Origin: Halothiobacillus sp.
GTDB taxonomy: Bacteria > Pseudomonadota > Gammaproteobacteria > Halothiobacillales > Halothiobacillaceae
Length of the DNA stretch: 49,404 bases
Reading direction: 5' to 3'
Assembly: GCA_024636015.1 (NCBI GenBank)
Contig: JAGXHU010000006.1
Span: 1-49,404, forward strand
This document shows positions 25,418-34,371 of this stretch, piece by piece. The notes below the pieces were generated by a model. The model saw nothing but the letters and a program-made list of their open reading frames with translations, was not told the DNA's origin and did no database searches. Positions within the stretch are counted from its first letter, which is position 1, and each line of letters opens with the position of its first letter. The position numbers were made by a program, and so were the translations under genes.

Positions 25418-25422
25418 CTGGT

Positions 25423-25443
25423 TGTGTCTTGTTAGTAGACACA
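25423..25443. promoter_or_regulatory. Operator candidate overlapping the predicted start of transcription
   Basis: Perfect 7-base arms TGTGTCT and AGACACA flank a 7-base centre. The same half-site (GACACA) occurs again at 25378-25383. The element ends 24 bases before the ATG at 25468. Binding by the adjacent WYL regulator is an inference from position. Confidence 0.6.
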
Positions 25444-25467
25444 TTAACGCTACACAGGAGCATCACC

Positions 25468-25794
25468 ATGCACACCTATTCTGACGACGTGATCAATAAC
25501 TGGGCCGATGTCTACCAAGCCTGTCGCCTCCACCAAACCGGAATCCGTTTTGAGACATTTATCACGGCGCCAACCGAGATACTCGCGCGCCTGGGCATGA
25601 GTGATGCCGAAGAAATCATGTGCAGCGGTTTCCTGCCCCTGCTCCCGGCCCAGGCACAAGTCCGGATGGAGTTATCCCAACAATCCGCCGCCTCGGAAGA
25701 ACCAAACCGTCGGCAGCGGCCTGCTCGCCCGAATGCCATGATATTTTCATGGTCCTCACCGGCGGCAAACAATGAACCGATTTCGACGCCGTGA
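25468..25794 (+). CDS. Unrecognised 108-residue protein divergent from the WYL regulator
   Basis: I do not recognise this protein. The N-terminal half (about 1-70) looks like a compact helical domain beginning MHTYSDDVINNWADVYQAC, with acidic and aromatic residues. The C-terminal 35 residues are rich in Pro, Arg, Ser and Asn and are probably disordered. There is no signal peptide or membrane helix. It is well supported as a gene: AGGAG lies seven bases before the ATG, and a promoter with an exact -35 box and a palindromic operator precede it. It ends 168 bases before the tRNA terminator. It may be the main regulatory target of the neighbouring WYL protein. Confidence 0.72.
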   Translation: MHTYSDDVINNWADVYQACRLHQTGIRFETFITAPTEILARLGMSDAEEIMCSGFLPLLPAQAQVRMELSQQSAASEEPNRRQRPARPNAMIFSWSSPAANNEPISTP

Positions 25795-25962
25795 TGCTGC
25801 CCCCCACAGGAACTGACCTGCAGCATTGAGTTGCGTGGAACGGGGAATCTGGCCAAAAAAACGACTGGGCGAATACTTAGCCCCTTTTCAGGCAGGACTG
25901 CAGTATCCACACGCACCAACAGAGGGCACTGAATCGCGGAGGGCTAGTTGAAAATCGTGGAC

Positions 25963-26004
25963 AAAAAAAACCCTTGATTGAAAGTTACTTCAAATCAAGG
26001 GTTT
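25963..26004 (-). terminator. Intrinsic terminator of tRNA-fMet
   Basis: On the minus strand a 12-base stem (arms at 25968-25979 and 25993-26004, AAACCCTTGATT with AATCAAGGGTTT) leads directly into a run of T ending at 25963. It begins six bases after the encoded CCA end of the tRNA. Confidence 0.9.
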
Positions 26005-26009
26005 AAGAT

Positions 26010-26086
<77 letters not shown>

Positions 26087-26100
26087 TCAGTAGGGTGCAA

Positions 26101-26128
26101 ATTATATAGCGTTCTAGATTTCTGTCAA
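26101..26128 (-). promoter_or_regulatory. Consensus sigma-70 promoter of tRNA-fMet
   Basis: On the minus strand TTGACA (26123-26128), 16 bases and TATAAT (26101-26106) match both boxes exactly. The -10 box ends 14 bases before the tRNA 5' end, as expected for a highly expressed stable RNA. Confidence 0.9.
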
Positions 26129-26218
26129 TGCCTTTCTTGAAGTAAACGTAAATACCGGGGAATTCCTGCGGGGTGACGGCTTTTCAGCGAATACCCCGAT
26201 CATGAATCCATGATCAAC

Positions 26219-26719
26219 TCAGGCCAGCAAGGCTCGCAACATCCACGCATTTTTTTCGTGGAGTTCCATGCGACGCGTCAACAGATCCAGCGTCGGTTGA
26301 TCGTTCGCCTTGTCGGCAATGGGAAACAGGTCACGCGCCGTGCGCACCACCGCTTCCTGACCCTTCACGAGATGGGCGATCATGGCGGTGGCGGAGAGTG
26401 TCTCATCCGGAATCGTGAACGATGCCAACGCCGAAAACTTTTTGAAGGACGCCGGCGCGAACACGCCCAGCGAGCGAATGCGCTCCGCCACTTCGTCCAC
26501 CGCTGTAAACAGCTCCGTGTATTGCGTTTCGAACATCAGATGCAGGCTGTTGAACTGCGGCCCCGTCACATTCCAGTGAAAGTTGTGCGTCATCAGGAAC
26601 AAGGAATAGGAGTCGGCCAATAGCTTACTCAAGCCATCCGCGATCGCCTGCCGTTCTGCGGGCGTAATACCAATTTGAATATCGGTTGCTGCGTCCTGGA
26701 TTATTTTTTTCTTCGCCAT
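26219..26719 (-). CDS. dps: Dps-family ferritin-like DNA protection protein
   Basis: The 166-residue protein matches Dps, a dodecameric ferritin that stores iron, consumes hydrogen peroxide and protects DNA during starvation or oxidative stress. Ferroxidase ligands fall at the family spacing: His48, His60, Glu64, Asp75 and Glu79, within the block HNFHWNVTGPQF. A lysine-rich start (MAKKK) could bind DNA. AAGGAG lies eight bases before the ATG. A near-consensus promoter with a palindrome over the -35 box lies upstream at 26787-26818, suggesting control by a stress regulator. It is divergent from glnS and monocistronic. Confidence 0.93.
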   Translation of the reverse strand: MAKKKIIQDAATDIQIGITPAERQAIADGLSKLLADSYSLFLMTHNFHWNVTGPQFNSLHLMFETQYTELFTAVDEVAERIRSLGVFAPASFKKFSALASFTIPDETLSATAMIAHLVKGQEAVVRTARDLFPIADKANDQPTLDLLTRRMELHEKNAWMLRALLA

Positions 26720-26786
26720 GATGTCTGCTCCTTATTGCTGCGCGGCCCAAGGCCCGCGGAAAGTACTTACCGACCATAACAGTCTC

Positions 26787-26818
26787 TATATATGAACTCG
26801 ATTGAGTAATTTCAATCG
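26787..26818 (-). promoter_or_regulatory. dps promoter with overlapping palindromic operator candidate
   Basis: On the minus strand TTGAAA (26810-26815), 17 bases and TATATA (26787-26792) form a good promoter 68 bases before the ATG. A perfect inverted repeat CGATTGA-N6-TCAATCG spans 26799-26818 and covers the -35 box. It does not match the OxyR pattern, so the regulator is unknown. Confidence 0.65.
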
Positions 26819-26965
26819 TTTCGATAGTTTTACTTAATCGCCATCCCATCCTTTACGTCGCTTTGACCCGCATGAACCCTGAGCATCCTGCGGCAATCAT
26901 CCGCTATTCATGGGTTAAATTTCGTACAATAGTTCTTTATTGTTCAGACCATCGCGAAGCGCACC

Positions 26966-28687
26966 ATGACCGAATCCCCTATTGCCAGTCACTTTATCCG
27001 TACCCGAATCGACGAGGACTGTGCCCAACAGACCTACGGCGACAAGGTGGTGACCCGTTTCCCGCCCGAACCTAATGGGTTTCTGCACTTTGGTCACGCA
27101 AAAAGCATCTTCCTGAATTTCGGCCTGGCCCGGGATTATCTGGCGCAGTGCCCACAGAGCATCTGCAATCTGCGCTTTGACGATACCAATCCGACCAAGG
27201 AAGAAACCGAGTACGTGGATGCGATTCGCGAGGATGTGTCCTGGCTGGGGTTTGATGCGACCGGGCATGAGTTTTATGCCTCCGATTATTTCGAGCAGCT
27301 GTATCGCTGTGCCGAGCTACTGATTCAAGCCGATCTGGCCTATGTCGACTCCCAGGACGCCGATGCAATGCGCGCCACGCGCGGCACCCTGACCGAACCG
27401 GGGCGGAACAGCCCGTTCCGTAACCGCTCCATCACGGAGAACCTCGTGCTGTTCCGCCAGATGCGCGCCGGGGACTTTCCGGACGGCACCCACATCCTTC
27501 GCGCAAAGATCGATATGGCCGCGCCGAACATGAATCTGCGCGATCCGGCCATCTATCGGATTCGCCATGCCCATCATCACCGCAGCGGTGATGCCTGGTG
27601 CATCTACCCGATGTACGATTTCGCGCATTGCGTGTCGGATGCCATCGAAGGTATCACCCATTCGCTGTGCACCCTGGAATTCATGGATCATCGCCCACTC
27701 TACGACTGGTTCCTGGATCAACTGGCGACGTTGGACGTTTTTCAGCGCCCGCTGCCCCAGCAGATCGAATTCTCCCGGCTGAATCTCACTTATGTCGTGC
27801 TGTCCAAACGCAAGCTGATCCAGCTTGTCACCGGCCAGCACGTCCATGGCTGGGACGACCCTCGGCTGCCCACGCTCAAGGGCGCAAGGCGGCGGGGCTT
27901 CACCCCGGAAGGGTTTCGGCTGTTTACCGATCGAATCGGCGTCTCCAAATCGGACAGTCTGATCGACTACAGCGTGCTGGAAGACTGCATGCGCGATCAC
28001 CTGAACGACACCGCCGAGCGCCGGGTTGCCGTCCTGGACCCCGTGAAGCTGGTCCTCACGAACTACCCCGAAGGCCAGAGCGAAGAATGCTATGCCCCCA
28101 ACCATCCGCATCACGCCGATTGGGGCAAGCGGGTCATGCCGCTGGCGCGAGAATTGTGGATTGAACGCGATGACTTCATGCCCGAACCGGTCAAAGGTTT
28201 TTTCCGACTGGTGCCCGGCGGCGAAGTTCGGCTCCGCTATGGCTACATCATCAAGTGCACCGGCTTCGATCAGGATGCCGAGGGCCGCGTGACCTGCGTG
28301 TATGCCGAATACGACCCCGACACCAAGTCCGGCACGCCAGGATCGGAATCACGCAAGGTGAAGGGCAATATTCACTGGCTGTCCTGCGACCAGGCGCTGG
28401 CCGCCGAAATCCGCTTGTACGACCGGCTCTTCTCCGTGCCCGCACCCGGCGCACGGCGCGAAGGGGATGCCCCGGATCTGGATCGGGATTTCCTCGACGA
28501 TCTGAATCCGAACGCGATGCAGATTCACACGGGGATGATCGAACCCAGTCTGGCGACAGCTGCGCCCGAATCCCGCTTCCAGTTCGAACGGCATGGTTAT
28601 TTCGTGGCCGATCAGGTCGACCATACCGCCGAACGACCGGTATACAACCGGACCGTGACCCTGCGTGATTCCTGGGGGAAGAAATAG
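26966..28687 (+). CDS. glnS: Glutaminyl-tRNA synthetase
   Basis: GlnRS charges tRNA-Gln directly. The 573-residue class I synthetase begins with the FPPEPNGFLHFGHAKS block containing the HIGH-type motif, then the glutamine/ATP site region RFDDTNPTKEE. The KMSKS-equivalent is VLSKRKL, near residue 277, and the two anticodon-binding beta-barrels follow. E. coli GlnRS has 554 residues, so it is full length. A -10-like TACAAT at 26925-26930 may mark its promoter, but no good -35 box is seen. The ribosome site before the ATG is weak. Presence of GlnRS fits a gammaproteobacterium rather than a lineage relying only on GatCAB. Confidence 0.97.
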   Translation: MTESPIASHFIRTRIDEDCAQQTYGDKVVTRFPPEPNGFLHFGHAKSIFLNFGLARDYLAQCPQSICNLRFDDTNPTKEETEYVDAIREDVSWLGFDATGHEFYASDYFEQLYRCAELLIQADLAYVDSQDADAMRATRGTLTEPGRNSPFRNRSITENLVLFRQMRAGDFPDGTHILRAKIDMAAPNMNLRDPAIYRIRHAHHHRSGDAWCIYPMYDFAHCVSDAIEGITHSLCTLEFMDHRPLYDWFLDQLATLDVFQRPLPQQIEFSRLNLTYVVLSKRKLIQLVTGQHVHGWDDPRLPTLKGARRRGFTPEGFRLFTDRIGVSKSDSLIDYSVLEDCMRDHLNDTAERRVAVLDPVKLVLTNYPEGQSEECYAPNHPHHADWGKRVMPLARELWIERDDFMPEPVKGFFRLVPGGEVRLRYGYIIKCTGFDQDAEGRVTCVYAEYDPDTKSGTPGSESRKVKGNIHWLSCDQALAAEIRLYDRLFSVPAPGARREGDAPDLDRDFLDDLNPNAMQIHTGMIEPSLATAAPESRFQFERHGYFVADQVDHTAERPVYNRTVTLRDSWGKK

Positions 28688-28732
28688 AACGGAAAATGGC
28701 TGCGAAGAGTACGACCACCGAGCGGCATCGAC

Positions 28733-29356
28733 TTATTCGACGGCCCGCTCCAAAGCACGACGAACCGGTCCGAAACTGAGGCGATGAATGGGCGACGGGC
28801 CCAGTTGTTCCAGCAAGAGCCGATGACGAGCAGTGGGGTACCCCTTGTGTTTTGCGAACTCATAGTCCGGATAGGCAAGATCGTAATCACGCATCAAACG
28901 GTCCCGGGTGACCTTGGCCAGAATGGACGCACAGGCAATCGCGGCATCGCTGCCATCCCCACCCACAATCGGGTGGCAGGTCATGGACAGCTGCGCGGGG
29001 CATCGGTTGCCATCGACATGAATCCGATCCAGGGAGACGCCTTGATCGAGTAGTTGCGTGACTGCACGCCGCATGGCCAGGAGCGAGGCCTGAAGAATAT
29101 TGATTTCGTCAATCTCGGCCACACTGGCTTCCGCAATGGCAAATGCATGTGCCTGCGTGATGATTTGGGTAAACAGGGATTCACGTTGACGTTCGCTGAG
29201 TTTTTTCGAATCATTGGCCCCCGCAATGGGCCGCGCATGATCAAGCACCACTGCCGCCGCAACGACGGGGCCCGCCAATGGACCCCGCCCCGCTTCGTCG
29301 ACGCCGGCATACCAACCATCCGCCAGGGTCACATCGAACAAGGAAATTTGCCGCAT
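28733..29356 (-). CDS. rnhB: Ribonuclease HII
   Basis: RNase HII removes ribonucleotides from DNA and degrades RNA in hybrids. The 207-residue protein opens with the family signature [14 protein letters not shown], giving catalytic Asp20 and Glu21. It continues with [10 protein letters not shown] and VDGNRCP (a further acidic catalytic position), then the C-terminal motif HKGYPTARH. Length is typical. In E. coli rnhB follows lpxB in the same direction; here the two are head-to-head, with start codons 33 bp apart. Confidence 0.96.
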   Translation of the reverse strand: MRQISLFDVTLADGWYAGVDEAGRGPLAGPVVAAAVVLDHARPIAGANDSKKLSERQRESLFTQIITQAHAFAIAEASVAEIDEINILQASLLAMRRAVTQLLDQGVSLDRIHVDGNRCPAQLSMTCHPIVGGDGSDAAIACASILAKVTRDRLMRDYDLAYPDYEFAKHKGYPTARHRLLLEQLGPSPIHRLSFGPVRRALERAVE

Positions 29357-29389
29357 ACTTAACCCAATGCCTTCACATTTATTTCTTTC

Positions 29390-30637
29390 ATGCTATTGAG
29401 AATCCCACCCATGCCTGCTGCCGCTCCCCTGCTTGATCCAGATTGCCTGTTTATTGCAGCGGGCGAGGCCTCAGGTGACCATTATGCCGCAGCACTCTTT
29501 CATACACTGAAACAACGTCACCCCCAGCTCAGGGCACTGGGAATGGGCGGGATGGAGAGCCGGGCGGCGGGCATCGACACGGTGGTCGATCTCGAGACCG
29601 TATCGGTCATGGGGCTCGTTGAAGTGCTCGCCCACTATGGCCAACTCAAGCGCGCCCTCAACACACTGATCGCCGCCCTGGAAACGAACCGCCCCGCCCT
29701 GCTGGTCGTGATCGACTTTCAAGAATTCAACCAGCGCCTGGCGCGCGCAGCCCGAGCACGAGGCATTCCGGTCCTATTTTTCGTGGCACCCCAAGTCTGG
29801 GCCTGGCGTCCCAAACGTGCTCGGCGCTTCAGGGAAGTCGCCGATCACTTGGCCGTATTATTCGACTTCGAGGTTCCGCTGTTCGCGCAGTACGGCCTGC
29901 CCACCACCCATGTGGGTCACCCTTTACGGGATTTGATGGAACCGGATGTGCTCAAACCCAGGGAGCCACAGCGCTATGTGCAGATCACCCGAACCAGCCG
30001 GGAGACACTCGGGCTCGATCCGGACTGTCGCTGGATCGGATTGTTGCCCGGAAGTCGCCGCAGTGAAATCGGCCGCCTCCTACCCCTGATGCTCACAACA
30101 GCCGCTCATCTGCTGGCGCGTTACCCAGATTGGAAATTTGTTCTGCCTCTGGCTTCATCCATCGACCCGGTCTGGTTTCAGGAACAACTCAACGCCGCTC
30201 AGCCCACGGCGAGTCTGTTGGCTGCATTGACCATCGTTCCCGGTCAGGCTCGGCACGCCATGGCGGCCAGCGATGTTCTTTGCATCGCCTCAGGCACCGC
30301 CACGCTGGAAGCTGCGATGATCGGAACGCCGATGGTGATCACCTACCGCACGAACCCCCTCACCTACTGGATTGCAAAACATCTGGTCCACATTGAACGT
30401 ATCGGTTTGCCCAATATCATTCTGGGTCGAAATGCCGTGCCCGAATTGATCCAGTCAGACGCGACACCTGAAGCACTGGCCACTGCAGTATGCGGGCTCG
30501 TCGGCGAGACCGACGCCGCACAGACGCAGAAACGGGCATTGGAGGAGATTCAGGGGCATTTGGGTACGCCGGGCGCGCTGAACAGGCTCGCGCTGCTGGC
30601 GGAATCACTGATGGTCAAAAACAAACAAGGCAGTTGA
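29390..30637 (+). CDS. lpxB: Lipid-A-disaccharide synthase
   Basis: LpxB joins UDP-diacylglucosamine and lipid X to make the lipid A disaccharide at the inner face of the inner membrane. The 415-residue protein has the LpxB hallmarks [41 protein letters not shown] and GSRRSEI, and the C-terminal [16 protein letters not shown] donor-binding region. Either ATG at 29390 or ATG at 29411 could be used; neither has a strong ribosome site. Unlike the usual lpxA-lpxB-rnhB order, it sits on the opposite strand from lpxA with fumC between. Confidence 0.95.
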   Translation: MLLRIPPMPAAAPLLDPDCLFIAAGEASGDHYAAALFHTLKQRHPQLRALGMGGMESRAAGIDTVVDLETVSVMGLVEVLAHYGQLKRALNTLIAALETNRPALLVVIDFQEFNQRLARAARARGIPVLFFVAPQVWAWRPKRARRFREVADHLAVLFDFEVPLFAQYGLPTTHVGHPLRDLMEPDVLKPREPQRYVQITRTSRETLGLDPDCRWIGLLPGSRRSEIGRLLPLMLTTAAHLLARYPDWKFVLPLASSIDPVWFQEQLNAAQPTASLLAALTIVPGQARHAMAASDVLCIASGTATLEAAMIGTPMVITYRTNPLTYWIAKHLVHIERIGLPNIILGRNAVPELIQSDATPEALATAVCGLVGETDAAQTQKRALEEIQGHLGTPGALNRLALLAESLMVKNKQGS

Positions 30638-30651
30638 GCAAGCCCGTGCGG

Positions 30652-32031
30652 TCAGGACGAATGCGAGCCCGTCAGAAGATAAGGGTCCAGAAGCTGCTTC
30701 AACGTCCCTTCGGACAGATCGGTCATTTCCAGGGCAATCTCGAGCACGGAGCGCTGTTCGGCATAGGCCCGTTTGGCGATTTTCGCCCCCAACTCGTAGC
30801 CGATCACCGGGTTTAGTGCGGTTACGAGTATCGGGTTCATGCTCAGAGCACGCGCGATGTTGGTCTGATTCACTGTGAATCCGGCAATCGCCTTGTCCGC
30901 AAGCAATCGCATGGCCTGCGTCAGCAAGCGCGTGGACTCCAGAACATTTTGCGCGATCAACGGCAGCATGACGTTCAGCTCAAAATTGCCGGACTGTCCG
31001 GCCAGTGCGACAGCCGCATCCAGCCCCTGAACCTGCGCCGACACCATCGCTACCGCCTCCGGAATCACCGGATTGACCTTCCCCGGCATGATGGAACTGC
31101 CCGGCTGCAAGTCTGGAAGGCTAATTTCCCCCAAGCCAGCCAGCGGACCGGCATTCATCCAGCGCAGGTCATTGGCAATCTTGGTTAGAACAATGGCCAA
31201 GCCACGCAGTGCGGCACTATAGGCCACGGGCTCGTCCTGCGCCGAGAGACCCGCAAAGGGGCGCGGCATCAGCCGATACCCTCCGTCGGTCAGCTGATTG
31301 AGCTTGGCAATAAACGTCGAACCGAATCCATCCGGTGCATTGATGCCCGTGCCAACTGCCGTGCCACCCTGTGGCAGAGCCGATAGCCGATCCATCGCCT
31401 GAACCACACCCAGGCGCGCACCCGCCAGCTGGTCAATAAACGCACCCAGGGCCTGATCAAAGCGGATCGGCATCGCATCCATCAAATGCGTACGACCCGT
31501 CTTTGTCACCGTTCCCAAAGATTCCGCCTTAAGCGCAAGCACGCCGGACAAATGATCCAGCGCCGGAAGCAAGTCCATACGTGCCGACTCAACGGCTGCG
31601 ACACGAATCGTGGTTGGGATCACATCATTAGAGCTTTGACTCATGTTGACATGATCGTTTGGATGCACGGGAATGCCCGAATCGGTCGCCAGTCGGGCGA
31701 TCACCTCATTGGCATTCATGTTGGTACTGGTGCCCGAACCCGTTTGATAGACATCGATCAGGAAGGAATCGAGATAATGACCGGCACCAATCCGTTGCCC
31801 CATCAGGCTAATGGCGGCGGCCATTTTGGGATCCAGCCCGCCCACGACTGCATTGGCCTCGGCGCAGGCCGCCTTAACCCACCCCAGTGCCCGTATGAAC
31901 TCGGGTGGTAGTGGCCGGCCACTAATCGGGAAATTATCCAATGCCCGCTGCGTTTGCGGGCCATAGAGGGCATCGGCAGGAATGCGAACGGGGCCAATAC
32001 TGTCGTGTTCGATTCGAAACAAAGAAGTCAT
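30652..32031 (-). CDS. fumC: Class II fumarate hydratase
   Basis: FumC is the iron-independent, oxygen-stable fumarase converting fumarate and malate in the TCA cycle. The 459-residue protein shows the superfamily blocks QTGSGTSTNMNANEV, VNMSQSSNDVIPT, TKTGRTHLMDAMP and the signature GSSIMPGKVNP with its mobile catalytic serine. Length is standard. Aspartase and argininosuccinate lyase are less likely given the full set of fumarase blocks. It is convergent with lpxB (14 bp between stops) and in line with lpxA, whose stop is 17 bp before its ATG, so it may be co-transcribed with the lipid A genes. Confidence 0.95.
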   Translation of the reverse strand: MTSLFRIEHDSIGPVRIPADALYGPQTQRALDNFPISGRPLPPEFIRALGWVKAACAEANAVVGGLDPKMAAAISLMGQRIGAGHYLDSFLIDVYQTGSGTSTNMNANEVIARLATDSGIPVHPNDHVNMSQSSNDVIPTTIRVAAVESARMDLLPALDHLSGVLALKAESLGTVTKTGRTHLMDAMPIRFDQALGAFIDQLAGARLGVVQAMDRLSALPQGGTAVGTGINAPDGFGSTFIAKLNQLTDGGYRLMPRPFAGLSAQDEPVAYSAALRGLAIVLTKIANDLRWMNAGPLAGLGEISLPDLQPGSSIMPGKVNPVIPEAVAMVSAQVQGLDAAVALAGQSGNFELNVMLPLIAQNVLESTRLLTQAMRLLADKAIAGFTVNQTNIARALSMNPILVTALNPVIGYELGAKIAKRAYAEQRSVLEIALEMTDLSEGTLKQLLDPYLLTGSHSS

Positions 32032-32048
32032 GTCGGTTCTATCACTTA

Positions 32049-32816
32049 TCAGCGGGTAATACCGCGCTCGCTCATCCGGATGAAGGCCAGCATCTGCGCC
32101 AGGGCGGCATCATTCTTTGCCGCCTGGTCAAATTCGGCCCAGGTTTTGTCATCACCCTGCTTTTTGACCAGTTGCCGAAAGGCCCGGCTCAGAAGATTGA
32201 CGGTTTCTGATGAGAAATTTCGACGCTTCAGACCCTCTTTGTTCAAACCGATCGAGCGTGCACGTGCACCATCGGCCATGACAAAGGGAGGAACATCCTT
32301 GGAGAGCTTACTGAAGCCGCCGATAAAGGCATGCGCACCGATGCGACAAAACTGATGCGCCACCGCAAAGCCGCCGAGAATCGCATAGTCGCCCACACTC
32401 ACGTGGCCAGCCAACGAAGCGGCATTGGCGAGGATCACATGCTGACCAATATCGCAATCATGGGCAATGTGTGCATAAGCCATAATGAGGTTATCTGAGC
32501 CAATTCGTGTCACACCCCCACCACCCTGCGTACCACGGTGAATGGTCGAAAATTCTCGAATCTGGTTACGGTCACCAATTTCCACCGAGGAAGATTCGCC
32601 CCGAAATTTCAGATCCTGTGGAATCTCACCAATAATCACATGTGAAAACACCTGATTATCGCGCCCGATTCGACAGGGGCCCTTCAAAATAGTATGGCTG
32701 TCAATGCGCGTACCCGCCGCAATTTCCACAGCACCCTCGATCACCACATAAGGCCCAATAACCACGGAAGGGTCAAGTTTGGCCTCGGGTGAAATAATCG
32801 CGGTTGGATGAATCAC
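32049..32816 (-). CDS. lpxA: UDP-N-acetylglucosamine acyltransferase
   Basis: LpxA starts lipid A synthesis by adding a hydroxyacyl chain to UDP-GlcNAc; it is a cytoplasmic trimer. The 255-residue protein has a left-handed hexapeptide-repeat helix from about residue 2 to 190 (PTAIISPEAKLDPSVVIG and onward). The catalytic His is in AYAHIAHDCDIGQH, and a helical C-terminus follows. The start is GTG at 32816, overlapping the fabZ stop (GTGA), with AAGGAAG seven bases upstream inside fabZ. A longer reading from 32840 would begin with an unusual Cys-rich stretch and is not supported. Confidence 0.95.
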   Translation of the reverse strand: MIHPTAIISPEAKLDPSVVIGPYVVIEGAVEIAAGTRIDSHTILKGPCRIGRDNQVFSHVIIGEIPQDLKFRGESSSVEIGDRNQIREFSTIHRGTQGGGGVTRIGSDNLIMAYAHIAHDCDIGQHVILANAASLAGHVSVGDYAILGGFAVAHQFCRIGAHAFIGGFSKLSKDVPPFVMADGARARSIGLNKEGLKRRNFSSETVNLLSRAFRQLVKKQGDDKTWAEFDQAAKNDAALAQMLAFIRMSERGITR

Positions 32817-33268
32817 GCAGCAACTTCCTTGGCAACACATTTGATCAGCGCCTTGGCGGCGAGCTCCTCACCGACATGCGCTTCGCACTGAAATACCCCC
32901 ATCCCGCGGATGAGACGCTTGAGCGTGACACGAATTGTCAGCTGATCTCCCGGTTCGACAACCCGACGGAAAGAGACCTCGTCCAGACCAACCAGCATGT
33001 ACAACGAATTGGGATTCGGCACCACACCCTGACTACTAAAGGCCAGTACGCCAGTCGCCTGTGCCATAGCTTCCGTAATCAGAACCCCCGGCATGATTGG
33101 ACGAACCGGAAAATGCCCTTGGAAAAAGGGTTCGTTGTAGGTGACATTCTTAATCGCCACAAGATAATCGTTCGGCGCCCAATCTGTGACACGGTCAATC
33201 AGCAGAAATGGATAGCGATGGGGCAGAAGATTCAAGATATCTTGAATCATGATGGTCTTTGCGGTCAC
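32813..33268 (-). CDS. fabZ: 3-hydroxyacyl-ACP dehydratase FabZ
   Basis: FabZ removes water from 3-hydroxyacyl-ACP in fatty acid elongation and competes with LpxA/LpxD for their shared hydroxyacyl substrate. The 151-residue hot-dog-fold protein has the catalytic His segment [14 protein letters not shown] and the Glu segment [20 protein letters not shown]. The GTG at 33268 overlaps the lpxD stop (GTGA) and has GAGGA seven bases upstream. An in-frame ATG at 33250 (MIQDILNLL) is an alternative. It sits between lpxD and lpxA, as is usual. Confidence 0.95.
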   Translation of the reverse strand: MTAKTIMIQDILNLLPHRYPFLLIDRVTDWAPNDYLVAIKNVTYNEPFFQGHFPVRPIMPGVLITEAMAQATGVLAFSSQGVVPNPNSLYMLVGLDEVSFRRVVEPGDQLTIRVTLKRLIRGMGVFQCEAHVGEELAAKALIKCVAKEVAA

Positions 33269-34332
33269 GGGTTTTCCTCATCAGAATGCTGAAGTGTAGA
33301 GAGGTTCGATTCGAGCGCCTGCAGGCGCTGAGCCATGCGATCGAGCTGTTTGAATCTTGCTGCGTTCTTGAGCCAGTGTTCATTCGTATCCAGCGGCGTA
33401 CCCGCAGAATACACACCGGGCTTGTGGATCGAGCGGGTCACCATAGACATCCCGGTAACGTGCACCCCATCCGCAAGGCTCAGGTGGCCGGCAAGACCCA
33501 CCCCGCCGCCCAGCGTACAGTGCTTGCCAACAACACTGGAACCAGCAAGGCCAGCGCAGCCCGCGATGGCAGAGTGCTCGCCAATCTCAACGTTATGGGC
33601 TATCTGGATCAGATTGTCGAGCTTGGCGCCATTACCAATAAGGGTATCGTCCAACGCTCCCCGATCCACAGTCGTGTTTGCACCGATATCCACATCATCG
33701 CCGATCAGCACCCGACCAAGTTGAGGAACACGACGCCATCCCCCACCCTGCTGGACGAGACCAAACCCATCTGAACCGATCACTGCGCCCGGTTGGATGA
33801 CACAACGTTCACCCACCCGACAATCATCAAGAATAGTCACACGGGCAATCAATCGGGACTCGGCACCAACGGAAACCGCACGGCCGAGAATGCAGCCGGG
33901 GCCAATTTCCACGCCATCCGCCAGAGCGCACTCAGGACCAATGATGCTAAGCGGCCCGACTACCACGGTTGGCGCTAGCTGTGCCGAAGGATCAATGCGG
34001 GCGGTGGGATCAATACCCTGATAGATGGGTCTCGGCGGACGAAGGCGCTCTACAATATCGATGAAAGCAAGCTGGGGATGCGCGACGCAAATGACTGTTG
34101 CCGTTTCAGGCATCAGATCACGGTGCTCCAGCGTGCAGAGAATGGCCCCTGCCTGACTTTGCTGAGGATGATTCTCACGGCGATTACCGGTAAAAAAAGC
34201 GAGATCAGCAGAGGTCGCGGATGCCAGCGAAGCGACATCGGTAATATGGCGATCTGAATCACCATGGATGGACGCGGAAAGTAGCCGGGCTATTTCCGCT
34301 GCCGTGATACCCGAGCTGTACTCTTCCTGCAT
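33265..34332 (-). CDS. lpxD: UDP-3-O-(3-hydroxyacyl)glucosamine N-acyltransferase
   Basis: LpxD adds the second acyl chain in lipid A synthesis. The 355-residue protein has an N-terminal uridine-binding domain (about 1-100, including [11 protein letters not shown]) and a long left-handed beta-helix of hexapeptide repeats (about 100-320). The catalytic His region is [14 protein letters not shown], and the C-terminal helix carries [16 protein letters not shown]. The ATG at 34332 is preferred to an upstream TTG at 34344. It follows skp by 39 bp. Confidence 0.95.
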   Translation of the reverse strand: MQEEYSSGITAAEIARLLSASIHGDSDRHITDVASLASATSADLAFFTGNRRENHPQQSQAGAILCTLEHRDLMPETATVICVAHPQLAFIDIVERLRPPRPIYQGIDPTARIDPSAQLAPTVVVGPLSIIGPECALADGVEIGPGCILGRAVSVGAESRLIARVTILDDCRVGERCVIQPGAVIGSDGFGLVQQGGGWRRVPQLGRVLIGDDVDIGANTTVDRGALDDTLIGNGAKLDNLIQIAHNVEIGEHSAIAGCAGLAGSSVVGKHCTLGGGVGLAGHLSLADGVHVTGMSMVTRSIHKPGVYSAGTPLDTNEHWLKNAARFKQLDRMAQRLQALESNLSTLQHSDEENP

Positions 34333-34371
34333 CCGATGCGCCAATCCTATTGACTGGGAATAATGGTTCGC

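Noticed and set aside
25791..25835. Possible hairpin terminator after the small unknown gene (ATGCTGC and GCAGCAT)
   Set aside because: The arms are 7 bases with a loop of about 19 bases and no T-run, too weak to call.
27317..28114. 265-codon minus-strand frame
   Set aside because: Antisense to glnS, whose motifs are intact; no family resemblance.
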